Source: Acidimicrobiaceae bacterium
Lineage (GTDB): Bacteria; Actinomycetota; Acidimicrobiia; Acidimicrobiales; Ilumatobacteraceae
Assembly: GCA_020637295.1 (NCBI GenBank)
Contig: JACJWF010000010.1
Location: 1-64,000, forward strand
Direction: 5' to 3'
Length of the DNA stretch: 64,000 bases
The stretch's first letter is position 1. Each line of letters begins with the position of its first letter. The position numbers and the translations under genes were made by a program. The notes beneath the pieces are model-generated. The model was not told the origin of the DNA and searched no databases. It saw nothing but the letters and a program-made list of their open reading frames with translations. Shown here piece by piece: positions 43,628-51,032 of this stretch.

Positions 43628-44407
43628 TCAGCCGGCCGTCGTGGTCGTGGTGAAGGCGTCGTCGATGATGGCCTGGCAGGCGTCCATCGCGGCGACCACC
43701 GCAGGATCCTCGGCGTCGAGACCCAGTCGCTGGATCATCCCCTGCACCGGGTCGAAGCCGTCGCCGCCGGGCCCACCGGCTCCTGGGCCGCCGGTGGGAG
43801 GCTGACCATTCGGGCCCCCTTCGAAGCCCGGTCCGCCGGTGCCGCCGGTCCCTGTCGTGTCGCCGACGTTGAACGGCAGGCTGCCGTCGGGAGCGTCGCC
43901 CGGGCCGCCGTCACCGGGTTGCCCGAACGTGATGTCGTCCACCTCCAGGCCCTGGTCGCGCAGGCAGGCGGTGAAGTCGGCGAGCGCCGCCTGCATGGCC
44001 TCGGGGTCGAAGCCGCCGCCTCCCCCCGGGCCGCCGAACTGGATGCCCTGGATGATGCCGCCGCACACGTCCTGCGCGGCCTGGAAGGCGTCGCTGCGCG
44101 GGTCGATGCCGGAGTCGCGGCCGATGCCCCCGCCGGTGACGTTGCCGTCTGCGTCGAACGTGGGGTCCTGCATCTCGACGCCGTTGTCCCGCATGCACGC
44201 GGCATAGTCGAGCATCGCCTGCTCGGTGTCCTCGACCGAAAGGGAATCGGCGGTGGTCGTCGCGGTGACGTCGCCGGTGGAGAGCGTGGCAACCTTGGCG
44301 CTCTCCGCACCGCCGCCTCCGCAGGCGGCGAGCAGCAGGACCGAGGCCGCGATGCCCGGGAGCAGGACGGTGGGGCGCGTGTGGCGGAGGGAGCGGAGTG
44401 GGCTCAT
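43628..44407 (-). CDS. Lipoprotein with CMRDNGV-type repeats, first gene of exporter operon
   Basis: The 259 residues begin with a signal peptide ending in a lipobox (VLLLAACGGGG), so the protein is probably anchored outside the membrane. Two related segments follow, DYAACMRDNGVEMQDPTFD and DFTACLRDQGLEVDDITFG, separated by Gly-rich low complexity. A C-terminal helix with another Cys (AMDACQAIIDDAF) ends it. Such CMR-type repeats occur in many actinobacterial lipoproteins encoded with ABC or RND exporters. A role as substrate-binding or gating partner is inferred from position. The stop is 4 bp from the MFP 1 start. Confidence 0.75.
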   Translation of the reverse strand: MSPLRSLRHTRPTVLLPGIAASVLLLAACGGGGAESAKVATLSTGDVTATTTADSLSVEDTEQAMLDYAACMRDNGVEMQDPTFDADGNVTGGGIGRDSGIDPRSDAFQAAQDVCGGIIQGIQFGGPGGGGGFDPEAMQAALADFTACLRDQGLEVDDITFGQPGDGGPGDAPDGSLPFNVGDTTGTGGTGGPGFEGGPNGQPPTGGPGAGGPGGDGFDPVQGMIQRLGLDAEDPAVVAAMDACQAIIDDAFTTTTTAG

Positions 44408-44510
44408 GCGGACGACTCTGGGGTCCATTCCTGTGAGTTCGATGAGAATCGGCCCTGAATCTGGCGACGGGCCGGACTCGCGGTCCACCGCGATCGGCAA
44501 GACTGACGCC

Positions 44511-45455
44511 ATGACGGTCGTCCTGCTCCACGGCAACCCCGAAACTCCGGTGATCTGGGAGCCGCTCGTCGCGGCACTCGGGCGCGCCGACGTGGTCACG
44601 CCGCAGCTACCGGGCTTTGGCTGCCCCGTGCCCGACGGGTTCGGTGCGACCAAGGACGAGTACGTGGACTGGTTCGTCGGCGTGCTCGAGGGCCTGGTGG
44701 CCGAGCACGGCCCGGTGGACCTGGTCGGCCACGACTGGGGCGGCGGGATCGGCATGCGTGCCGTGGCCCTGCGGCCCGACCTCGTCCGTACCTGGGCGTG
44801 CGACGTGCTCGGCCTGTTCCACGCCGACTACGTGTGGCACGACTTCGCCCAGATCTGGCAGACCCCCGGCGCCGGCGAGGAGTACTTCGAGCAGAATGCC
44901 GCCACGCCGCGGTCGGACCGGGTGGCGATGTTCGAGATGATCGGCATCCCGCGGGCCACCGGCGAGCGGCTGCTGGACGCCACCGAGGGGGAGGCCGGCG
45001 AGCTGATGGCCCGCTGCATCCTGGCGCTCTACCGTTCCGCCGCCCAGCCGGCGATGGTGCAGTGGGGCGAGGAACTCGGGCACGCCGGGCTGAAGCCGGG
45101 GCTGGCGATCATCGCCCCCAACGACCCCTTCGTGCGCGGTGAGGACCTCGGCCGTGACGTGGCCGTCCGCCTCGGGGCGACGATCCATCCACGAGCTGCC
45201 GGGCCAGGGGCACTGGTGGATGCTGGGGTTCCGGCCGCCGGCGCGGAGATGCTGCGACACTTCTGTCGGCCCAGGCGTACGGTGGCCACCTTTCCGGCCG
45301 ACGACATCACCGGCCCGAACGAAAGGTGCCCGCACGATGGATCTGCTGTCCCTCACCGTCACCTGCCCGCGCTGCGGGGGCAGCGTGGAGGACGAGCGCT
45401 TCTACGGACCCTGCACGTCCTGCCGGGCCGAGTTGAGGGCCAAGTTCCTCGGTGA
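44511..45455 (+). CDS. Haloalkane dehalogenase/epoxide hydrolase-like protein, 3' end frameshifted
   Basis: The alpha/beta hydrolase has HGNPETPVIWEPL and nucleophile elbow VGHDWGGG, in which the nucleophile is Asp75, as in dehalogenases and epoxide hydrolases. The expected C-terminal catalytic His motif (ELPGQGHWWML) is encoded at about 45193-45227 but in the +1 frame. Just downstream PAAGAEMLRHF returns to the original frame. Two compensating indels (or sequencing errors) therefore put the His out of frame. The frame then continues past the normal end and overlaps the next gene by 119 bp. The product as encoded is probably inactive. Confidence 0.7.
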   Translation: MTVVLLHGNPETPVIWEPLVAALGRADVVTPQLPGFGCPVPDGFGATKDEYVDWFVGVLEGLVAEHGPVDLVGHDWGGGIGMRAVALRPDLVRTWACDVLGLFHADYVWHDFAQIWQTPGAGEEYFEQNAATPRSDRVAMFEMIGIPRATGERLLDATEGEAGELMARCILALYRSAAQPAMVQWGEELGHAGLKPGLAIIAPNDPFVRGEDLGRDVAVRLGATIHPRAAGPGALVDAGVPAAGAEMLRHFCRPRRTVATFPADDITGPNERCPHDGSAVPHRHLPALRGQRGGRALLRTLHVLPGRVEGQVPR

Positions 45456-45534
45456 GGGCCGCGACGTCGAAGTGGCCGAGTACGTCCCGAAGATGAACGT
45501 CACCCCCAACGCCGTCGCCCTCAAGGACGACTGA
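45337..45534 (+). CDS. Small zinc-ribbon protein (65 aa)
   Basis: The 65 residues contain two Cys pairs, TCPRCGG and PCTSCRAE, which form a probable zinc ribbon (C-x2-C ... C-x2-C). An acidic C-terminal tail ends in VALKDD. A ribosome-binding site (GAAAGG) lies about 11 bases before the ATG, and a hairpin terminator follows. It overlaps the frameshifted 3' extension of the hydrolase frame, which supports the view that the extension is not real. The function is unknown. Confidence 0.7.
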   Translation: MDLLSLTVTCPRCGGSVEDERFYGPCTSCRAELRAKFLGEGRDVEVAEYVPKMNVTPNAVALKDD

Positions 45535-45537
45535 GTC

Positions 45538-45575
45538 GGAGGGTTTCCGGCTCGGAGGTGAGCACGAAACCCTCC
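45538..45575. terminator. Bidirectional terminator-like inverted repeat
   Basis: GGAGGGTTTC (45538-45547) and GAAACCCTCC (45566-45575) form a perfect 10-bp stem with an 18-base loop between two convergent genes. The A/T tract inside the stem provides a few U residues on either transcript. Confidence 0.6.
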
Positions 45576-45582
45576 AACCGGG

Positions 45583-46860
45583 TCAGGCGTCGCCGGCGGG
45601 GGCGGTGGGGAGGCCGCCGCCAGGGCGGAACACGGGGTCGTTCTCCTCGCCCTGCATGCGGGCGGCCATCTGCTGCATGGTGGTGGCCATGGCCGCCGCG
45701 GCCTTCTCGTCGCCCATGATCTTGCTCATCACGGCGGCGGATGCCCCGGCCATCAACGTGGCCTTGTTGTCGCCGACGTACTGGGCGCTGGCCATCTGGG
45801 GGCGGATGGTGCCGTTGACGGCGGGGATCACGTAGCGGGCGACGAGCTCCCACGAGCGGAACGTCGCCTCCCGGTTGGCCCAGTCGTGGGCGAAGCCGAG
45901 CACGGTGCCGAAGCCGCCGGTGATCTGCTGCATGTTGAGGATGGCCTCGATGAGGTCGTCGGGTGTGCCGACCACGGCCGCGCCGGCCCCCTCGGCCCCC
46001 TGGCCGGTGATCTGGTCCAGCAGCGCCCACGCGTCGTCCACCCACTGGGCGCCGGGCCGGCCGAGCACCTGCACGTTGTACTCGTTGTGCCACTTCTGCA
46101 GGCCGAGCACGGCTTCCTCGCGGGCTTGCTCCCGCGTCTCGGCGATGTGCCAGCTCATCAGCACCCGCCAGTCCGCCCGGCTGACGGTCTGCCCGTGCTT
46201 GGCCGCGCTGGCCTCGGCGAAGCCCCACTGGGTGGGCAGCGCCTGGATGCCCTCGCTGGACGTGCTGGCGATGCTGAGCACGCCCATGCCGTACTTGCCG
46301 GCCAGCTGCATGCCACTGGGCGAGATGCTGCTGGCGGCGGCCATCGGCATCGTCTCCTGCAGCGGCAGGATCTGCAGCGCGGCCTCGCGCAGGGTGAACC
46401 AGTCGCTGTCGTAGTCGAAGCGCTCCTCGCCGCGCAGCAGGCGGACGATCACGCCGAGCGCCTCGTCCTGGCGGTCGCGCTGGGTCATCGGGTCGATGTT
46501 CAGCGTTCGGGCGTCGCTCGGCAGGGCACCCGGGCCGGTGCCGAAGATGGCCCGCCCCATCGACATGTGGTCGAGCTGGACCATCCGCTGGGCGACGTTG
46601 AACGGGTGGTGGTACGGCAGCGACACGACGCCGGTGCCGAGGCGGATGCGGTGGGTGCGCATGGCCGCCGCGGCCAGGAACAACTCCGGGCTGGCGATCA
46701 TCTCCCAGCCGCTGGAGTGGTGCTCGCCGCACCAGAACTCGTCGTAGCCCAGCCGGTCGAGGTGCGCAGCCAGGTCGAGGTCGCGCTGGAACTGGAGGGT
46801 GGGGCTCTCCCCAAGCGGGTGGTGGGGGGCGAGGAAGGTGCCGAACTGGATGCGAGCCAT
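45583..46860 (-). CDS. LLM class flavin-dependent oxidoreductase (limonene-monooxygenase-like)
   Basis: The 425-residue luciferase-like TIM barrel begins MARIQFGTFLAPHHPLGESP and contains LDRLGYDEFWCGEHHSSGWEM, RIRLGTGVVSLPYHHPFNVAQR and FGTGPGALPSDA. The 110-residue C-terminal region holds the substrate cap. The HHPxGE start and GEHHSSG are typical of the LimB-type FMN monooxygenase subfamily. It presumably oxidises a small organic molecule using FMNH2 from a separate reductase not seen here. It is convergent with the zinc-ribbon gene. Confidence 0.87.
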   Translation of the reverse strand: MARIQFGTFLAPHHPLGESPTLQFQRDLDLAAHLDRLGYDEFWCGEHHSSGWEMIASPELFLAAAAMRTHRIRLGTGVVSLPYHHPFNVAQRMVQLDHMSMGRAIFGTGPGALPSDARTLNIDPMTQRDRQDEALGVIVRLLRGEERFDYDSDWFTLREAALQILPLQETMPMAAASSISPSGMQLAGKYGMGVLSIASTSSEGIQALPTQWGFAEASAAKHGQTVSRADWRVLMSWHIAETREQAREEAVLGLQKWHNEYNVQVLGRPGAQWVDDAWALLDQITGQGAEGAGAAVVGTPDDLIEAILNMQQITGGFGTVLGFAHDWANREATFRSWELVARYVIPAVNGTIRPQMASAQYVGDNKATLMAGASAAVMSKIMGDEKAAAAMATTMQQMAARMQGEENDPVFRPGGGLPTAPAGDA

Positions 46861-46936
46861 GCGGGGACTGTAGGGAACGGCACCACGGCGGCGAGAGTCG
46901 TGCGGCCGGTGGAGCGGTAGCCTGACGGCGCCATAC

Positions 46937-47010
46937 GGGGACGTAGCTCAGCTGGCTAGAGCACTTGCTTTGCATGCAAGGGGTCGTGGGTTCGAGTCCC
47001 ATCGTCTCCA
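46937..47010 (+). tRNA. tRNA-Ala (anticodon TGC)
   Basis: Acceptor GGGGACG pairs with CGTCTCC (one G-T pair); the D arm is GCTCAGCTGGCTAGAGC, the anticodon arm CTTGCTTTGCATGCAAG has anticodon TGC, and the T arm GTGGGTTCGAGTCCCAT is complete. CCA is not encoded. In M. tuberculosis alaT follows ileT beside gyrA; here it is 21 kb away. Its 3' half is repeated at 50897-50953 and serves as the attachment site of an island. Confidence 0.97.
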
Positions 47011-47021
47011 CGATCATCCAC
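46965..47021 (+). repeat. attL: 57-bp direct repeat within and beyond tRNA-Ala 3' end
   Basis: The 57 bases from the anticodon stem to 11 bp past the tRNA recur at 50897-50953 with a single mismatch (T at 46975 versus A at 50907); the last 46 bp are identical. Position and content match the attachment sites used by tyrosine recombinases. Confidence 0.9.
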
Positions 47022-47249
47022 TAGGGGGTATGCCGCTTCGATGGGCGTCCCGGCACAGTCCGTCGTGCCACTGATATCCCAGTACGAGCGACCGTCCGTG
47101 CATGCCGGAGCGCACGAAGTCCCAGGTCGGAGGGCCGGCGACCAGCATCCGTGGGGACGACACCTGCCTTGAACGCAGGTGGTTGACTGCGTTCGGGGAA
47201 CGGCTGCCTCGAGAACTCGAGCGAGTTCCCCGCCGAGTGCCCCTCCTCC

Positions 47250-48465
47250 TAGTGCCGTATCAGGCAACGTTTGCGCGGTTGACCAGCTCACGTAGTGCGC
47301 GGTCGTGTGCGTTGCGGTTGCGCCAGATGATGTAGCGGCGGATCATCGAGGCCTGCTCGCGGTGCGAGGCGTGGTCGGTGCCGTCGAGGGCGAAGTAGCG
47401 CAACGCCTGGAACTGGGCCTCGATCCGGTTCAACCACGACGAGTAGGTCGGTGTGTAGGCGAGTTCGACGTTGTTCGCCGCAGCCCACTCGCCGACACGG
47501 CGGTCTTTCTTGGTTGACAGGTGGGGGCTGAAGTTGTCGAGCACGATCCCGAGCCGCACCTCGGGCGGATGCAACGACCGCAGGTAACGCATGAACGCCA
47601 GGAACTCGGTGCGACCCTTGCGGGTGACGACGTGGCCGTAGAGCCGATCCGTTGATAGGTCGTAGCCGGCCATCAGATGCCGGACCCCGTGCGGGCGGGT
47701 GTAGGTCGCCCGCCGGCGACGCCGCCGAGGTTCGTTGCTGTCACCTTTGCCGGCAGCGATCGGCGCCCACTGCTTGCCGGGATGGGGTTGCAGGTTGAGC
47801 GGGCCGAACTCGTCCATGCAGATGATCACCGTCGGATCACCCTTGCCCGGGACGGCTTTGCCGTCTGCGATCGCGTAGAGCTCGAGGATCCGGTTCTTCT
47901 TGGCTTCGAAGTCGGGGTCGTTGGACTGTTTGAACGTCTTGATCACTTGAAACGACACGCCCTCCTCGCGGAGCAGAGTGCGTAGGCCCTCATGGCTGAT
48001 GTCGTCGACCACCCCCTCAGCCACCAAGAACTCCGCCAGCTTCGACAGGCTCCAGGTGGAGAACGGCAGACGATGATCCTGCGGGCGTGACAGCGCGATC
48101 TTCTTGATCTGCTGGCGTTGCGGCAGGGTGAACTTCGGAGGCCGCCCACCGGCGTACTTCGGATCGAGCGAGTCGAACCCGTCCGCGTTGAAGTTGTGGA
48201 TCACCTCACGGACCCGGTCCTCGGAGGTGAATGCGATCCGGGCGATCGCCGGGACGTCCATCGCCTGCGCGGACCACAACACGATCTGCGCTCGCCGCCA
48301 TCGCACCACCGACCCCGAACCACGCCGCACGATCCCGAGGAGCTTGGCCCCCTCCGGCGGCGCGAGGTCACGAACCTGCACACGTTCAGCCATCCACAGA
48401 GTCTGCGCGACCACGAACCTCAAGTGGTGGACGCGACCCCACCAACGTTCCCGGTCAGGGCACTA
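47250..48465 (-). mobile_element. IS630-family insertion sequence with TIRs
   Basis: Imperfect 22-bp terminal inverted repeats lie at 47250-47271 and 48444-48465. Both begin TAGTGCC and end AACGTT, and 17 of 22 positions match. TA at each end fits the TA target duplication typical of IS630/Tc1-mariner elements. The element contains one transposase gene. Its right TA falls inside the TAG stop codon of the GNAT gene without changing it. Confidence 0.88.
47260..48393 (-). CDS. IS630-family transposase
   Basis: The 377 residues have an N-terminal winged-helix DNA-binding region (IARIAFTSEDRVREVIHNFNADGFDSLDPKYAGGRPPKFT) and a DDE catalytic domain with Asp in ICMDEFGPL, Asp in LGIVLDNFSPH and Glu in SSWLNRIEAQF. 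The whole frame is open and the three catalytic residues are present, so it may be active. The ATG at 48393 was chosen; the stop lies within the left TIR. Confidence 0.95.
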   Translation of the reverse strand: MAERVQVRDLAPPEGAKLLGIVRRGSGSVVRWRRAQIVLWSAQAMDVPAIARIAFTSEDRVREVIHNFNADGFDSLDPKYAGGRPPKFTLPQRQQIKKIALSRPQDHRLPFSTWSLSKLAEFLVAEGVVDDISHEGLRTLLREEGVSFQVIKTFKQSNDPDFEAKKNRILELYAIADGKAVPGKGDPTVIICMDEFGPLNLQPHPGKQWAPIAAGKGDSNEPRRRRRRATYTRPHGVRHLMAGYDLSTDRLYGHVVTRKGRTEFLAFMRYLRSLHPPEVRLGIVLDNFSPHLSTKKDRRVGEWAAANNVELAYTPTYSSWLNRIEAQFQALRYFALDGTDHASHREQASMIRRYIIWRNRNAHDRALRELVNRANVA

Positions 48466-49257
48466 GAGGTGAACTTCGTCGGGTCGCGCCCACAACTCGA
48501 AGGTAGCGACGTCCCGGTACCCCAGCCGTTGATACATCGAGTGAGCCATCGGTGTCGAGTGGAGCACACTTGCTCTGAACCCTGCATTGGCCGTCGCGTG
48601 CAGTGCAATGCCGGTCAGCAGGCTTGCGAGTCCCTTGCCGCGGCCAGGCTCGGTCGTGGCGACCCCGTAGATGCCAGCGACGTCGTTGCTCATGTGGATG
48701 CCGACCTTGGAGACGGGTACGCCGTCGAGCGATGCGATCCACACGCGCACGCCCGTGCCGATGAAGCGGTCGAACACCTGACGAAGGTACGGGGAGTCGT
48801 CCTCGTCAAGCCCGTACCGGGTCGACACGAGGTCCAGCCAGGCCGCGCCATGGCCGACTCCGGCTTCGACCACCTCGATGTCCGACGGTACGTCCGGCAT
48901 GGGCGGCAGGTCGTCGAGGGTGTGAATCATTCCGGGCATCGTCTCGGCGCACACCCAGCCGTGCGCGTCGAGGCTCTCTCGAACTTCGATCGGGGTGGTC
49001 GGATGGACAAGCCAGGCGGGAGTGCAGGAACGGCGTTCGAACCGCTCGAGCAGTTCATGGACCTGGGCATCGATGCTGCGGTCGCCCTCGTCGTAGAACC
49101 GGAACACCGTGTTGTACGGGGGTTTGGGGACATCGGTCTCGAGGACCAGCCGTGTTGGTGTGTCGATCAGGCGCCCTGGGTCAACGCGGCCGAATTGGGC
49201 GAACATCGACCACGCGTTGGTCTCCAGAGCAGCGACCGCCTCGGTCTCCGTGAACAT
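48463..49257 (-). CDS. GNAT family acetyltransferase (island cargo)
   Basis: The 264 residues have an N-terminal domain with FRFYDEGDRSIDAQVHELLERFERR and a C-terminal GNAT fold: VSKVGIHMSNDVAGIYGVATTEPGRGKGLASLLTGIAL contains the R/Q-x-x-G-x-G/A acetyl-CoA loop (GRGKGLA). HSTPMAHSMYQRLGYRDVATFELW is the typical C-terminal strand. The substrate is unknown. Its TAG stop coincides with the insertion point of the IS630 element, yet the protein ending appears complete. Confidence 0.85.
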   Translation of the reverse strand: MFTETEAVAALETNAWSMFAQFGRVDPGRLIDTPTRLVLETDVPKPPYNTVFRFYDEGDRSIDAQVHELLERFERRSCTPAWLVHPTTPIEVRESLDAHGWVCAETMPGMIHTLDDLPPMPDVPSDIEVVEAGVGHGAAWLDLVSTRYGLDEDDSPYLRQVFDRFIGTGVRVWIASLDGVPVSKVGIHMSNDVAGIYGVATTEPGRGKGLASLLTGIALHATANAGFRASVLHSTPMAHSMYQRLGYRDVATFELWARPDEVHL

Positions 49258-49653
49258 TCCGACTCCTCGGGCGTTGGAGCCGTGCGAGCGCTCTCGCCGG
49301 CTCGAGACGCCGGCACACGATAGTCGTCTGGATGCGTGCTGGGCTTCACACCGTCGGATCTCGCGATGCGGCCCCCGCAGGACCGACCGCTCGAGGATCC
49401 CCTACCACGACCAGGAGAGTGGCGGGCCGACGGCTCAGTCAGACGTCTCAGCCCTGGGCACTCATGTCTCCAGCAGAAGCGGCGCAGACGGGCCGTTCAG
49501 GCACGGCACGTTTCGCTTGGGTCGATCCGCTCGGAAACGTGTGTCGGAGGGTCCGCGCCGATACCGGTACACACGAGCCAGCGCTCTTGTGCCGGGGGTC
49601 GGGCGGGAGGCACAGGAATGTCACTCTGACCGGGCGATGGGGCGACCATGGTG
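49258..49653. other. Gene-free stretch within the island
   Basis: These 396 bases separate the GNAT gene from the HEPN gene. I see no open frame with convincing codon usage and no RNA gene. It must contain the GNAT promoter, and the rest may be eroded mobile-element DNA. Confidence 0.5.
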
Positions 49654-50142
49654 TCATCGGTGGGGCGGTGGCGGGATCGGTCGTCCGGTGTTGATGAGTG
49701 TGGTGACGCGGTTGATGATGTTGGTGCCGGCCGCGAGGAGGAGTGCGGCGTCGTCGGCTGTGTAGTCCGATGGTGCGTCGTCGTGCCGGTCGCCGTACAT
49801 GCCGGCGTTGCGGGCGATTCGGATCTGGTCGATTCGGCGGACGGTGGCGTCGTCGAAGCCGGGGTGGGCGTCGGCGATGCGGACGACGGCGGCGTGCTTG
49901 TTCGGGGTGGCGATGCGTGTGCCGTGGTGCGCGATGAGTGCGGTGATGGCTTGTCGGACGGCGTTCTCGACGTCGCGGATGATCCCGCCGGGGCTGCGGG
50001 CGGGATCGCGGGCTGCGTCGGCGAGCGAGGTGCGGGCGGCTTGCATGAGCGCGTCGCGGGTTGCATGGTTCGGTGTGCTCGGTGGTTGAACAGTGCCGTC
50101 GGCGACGAGCTCGTCGAGCCAGGGTGTCGACGGTGGTGTCAT
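49654..50142 (-). CDS. HEPN-domain protein, probable toxin
   Basis: This 162-residue all-helical protein has the motif IRIARNAGMYGD in its last helical pair, matching the RNxxxY/H variant of the HEPN ribonuclease active site, preceded by VRRIDQ. It is the downstream partner of a nucleotidyltransferase gene with a 4-bp ATGA overlap. HEPN/MNT pairs form toxin-antitoxin systems in which the nucleotidyltransferase often modifies the HEPN toxin near its active-site Tyr. The identification is by motif and context. Confidence 0.7.
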   Translation of the reverse strand: MTPPSTPWLDELVADGTVQPPSTPNHATRDALMQAARTSLADAARDPARSPGGIIRDVENAVRQAITALIAHHGTRIATPNKHAAVVRIADAHPGFDDATVRRIDQIRIARNAGMYGDRHDDAPSDYTADDAALLLAAGTNIINRVTTLINTGRPIPPPPHR

Positions 50143-50720
50143 GAGTTGTCTCGGTGGAGGTCGAGTTCGACGACGGGAGATCCGGCGATGAGTGTGTCGG
50201 TGGTGGGGTCGTATCCGCTGGGGCGGTAGACCGGGTTGAGTTCGATGCCGAGATGTCGGGCGATGTCGTTCCAGGCGATGTCGAGATCGAACTGGGAGGT
50301 GTCGCTGACGATCACGATGTCGATGTCACGTGGGAAGTGCCCGGGTTCGCCGTGGTAGCGCCGGGCCCACGACCCGAAGATGTAGGCGGCGTCGATCCGG
50401 GGGTCGTGACCGAGGAGTGTTCGGAGTGTTGGGATGAGGCCGCCGGTGTGGACGAGGATCCGGCGAAGGTCCGGTGCCCACGGCAGCGCCCAGTTCGCCG
50501 ACACGAGTTTCGACCGGCCTGGACCGTCGGTGACGTTCACGATGCCGTTCGCGCGAAGCAGTTCGACTTCGCGCCCGGCGGTCGCCGCTGAGGTGTCGGC
50601 GGCGGCGGCGAGTTCGCTGAGCGTGTACGAGTCGTTCGGGCCGCAGTAGATCTCACCAAGGATGCGGAGTTGGGCGTCGGACCGGAAGATAGGCGCGAGG
50701 GTGGGAGGGGTGTTCCGCAT
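50139..50720 (-). CDS. Winged-helix-nucleotidyltransferase (MNT), probable antitoxin
   Basis: The 193 residues include an N-terminal winged-helix domain (about 20-75, QLRILGEIYCGPNDSYTLSELAAAADTSAATAGREVELL) and a minimal nucleotidyltransferase domain with IFGSWARRYHG and the metal-binding pair in FPRDIDIVIV (GS...DxD). Fusion of a DNA-binding domain to the MNT suggests that the antitoxin also represses the operon. A 12-bp palindrome lies 6 bp upstream of its ATG. The preferred start is ATG at 50720. Confidence 0.78.
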   Translation of the reverse strand: MRNTPPTLAPIFRSDAQLRILGEIYCGPNDSYTLSELAAAADTSAATAGREVELLRANGIVNVTDGPGRSKLVSANWALPWAPDLRRILVHTGGLIPTLRTLLGHDPRIDAAYIFGSWARRYHGEPGHFPRDIDIVIVSDTSQFDLDIAWNDIARHLGIELNPVYRPSGYDPTTDTLIAGSPVVELDLHRDNS

Positions 50721-50726
50721 GACATG

Positions 50727-50738
50727 TCTAACGTTAGA
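50727..50738. promoter_or_regulatory. Palindromic operator candidate of the HEPN/MNT operon
   Basis: TCTAACGTTAGA is a perfect 12-bp palindrome just upstream of the winged-helix-MNT start codon, in a locally AT-rich stretch. It is a likely autoregulatory site for the winged-helix domain. Overlap with a promoter or the 5' leader is inferred from position. Confidence 0.5.
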
Positions 50739-50896
50739 TGAAAGACTACTTGCGTGCAACGGTAGTCAGATCCGTGCCATTGGCGTGCCAGTAGCAACGG
50801 TCAACAACGGTGACCAATGGCATGCGGCCGCACATCAGGTGAACGTGTTTGCCCTGGTCAGCAGCCATACCACCATGTCGGCGAGCTGCGCCGGCA

Positions 50897-50953
50897 TTGC
50901 TTTGCAAGCAAGGGGTCGTGGGTTCGAGTCCCATCGTCTCCACGATCATCCAC
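50897..50953 (+). repeat. attR: partial tRNA-Ala 3' copy
   Basis: This is the second copy of the 57-bp att repeat, lacking the 5' acceptor strand, the D arm and the correct 5' anticodon-stem context, so it cannot be a functional tRNA. It marks the right end of the island. A 9-bp inverted repeat (TGCCATTGG at 50775-50783 and CCAATGGCA at 50814-50822) and CAACGGT direct repeats just inside could be recombinase arm sites. Confidence 0.88.
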
Positions 50954-51032
50954 CCTCCTTCACCGCCGGCCCGTCGGGCATCGGCATGGCGTCTCGACGG
51001 ATGAGGTCTGCTGCGTGTGGCAGTGTCGAGGC

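Larger units (their letters stand above)
46965..50953. mobile_element. 3.9-kb genomic island at tRNA-Ala
   Basis: The 57-bp att repeats are 3932 bp apart and enclose an IS630-family element, a GNAT gene, a HEPN/nucleotidyltransferase gene pair and two non-coding stretches (47022-47249 and 49258-49653). Intact tRNA-Ala is on the left and the partial copy on the right, the standard result of site-specific integration. No integrase or excisionase gene is visible, so the island is probably a relic or was mobilised in trans. Base composition is lower in G+C than the host core. Confidence 0.8.

Noticed and set aside
45455..45534. Hydrolase true C-terminus at 45455
   Set aside because: The last about 60 codons overlap the well-supported zinc-ribbon gene and carry no family features; they follow the frameshift.
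49448..49657. Minus-strand peptide with LRHTF, resembling a tyrosine-recombinase motif
   Set aside because: No R...HxxR...Y arrangement and poor codon bias; the resemblance is a short coincidence.
50897..50953. Possible second tRNA-Ala
   Set aside because: It lacks the 5' acceptor strand and D arm; it is only the 3' half and an att copy.
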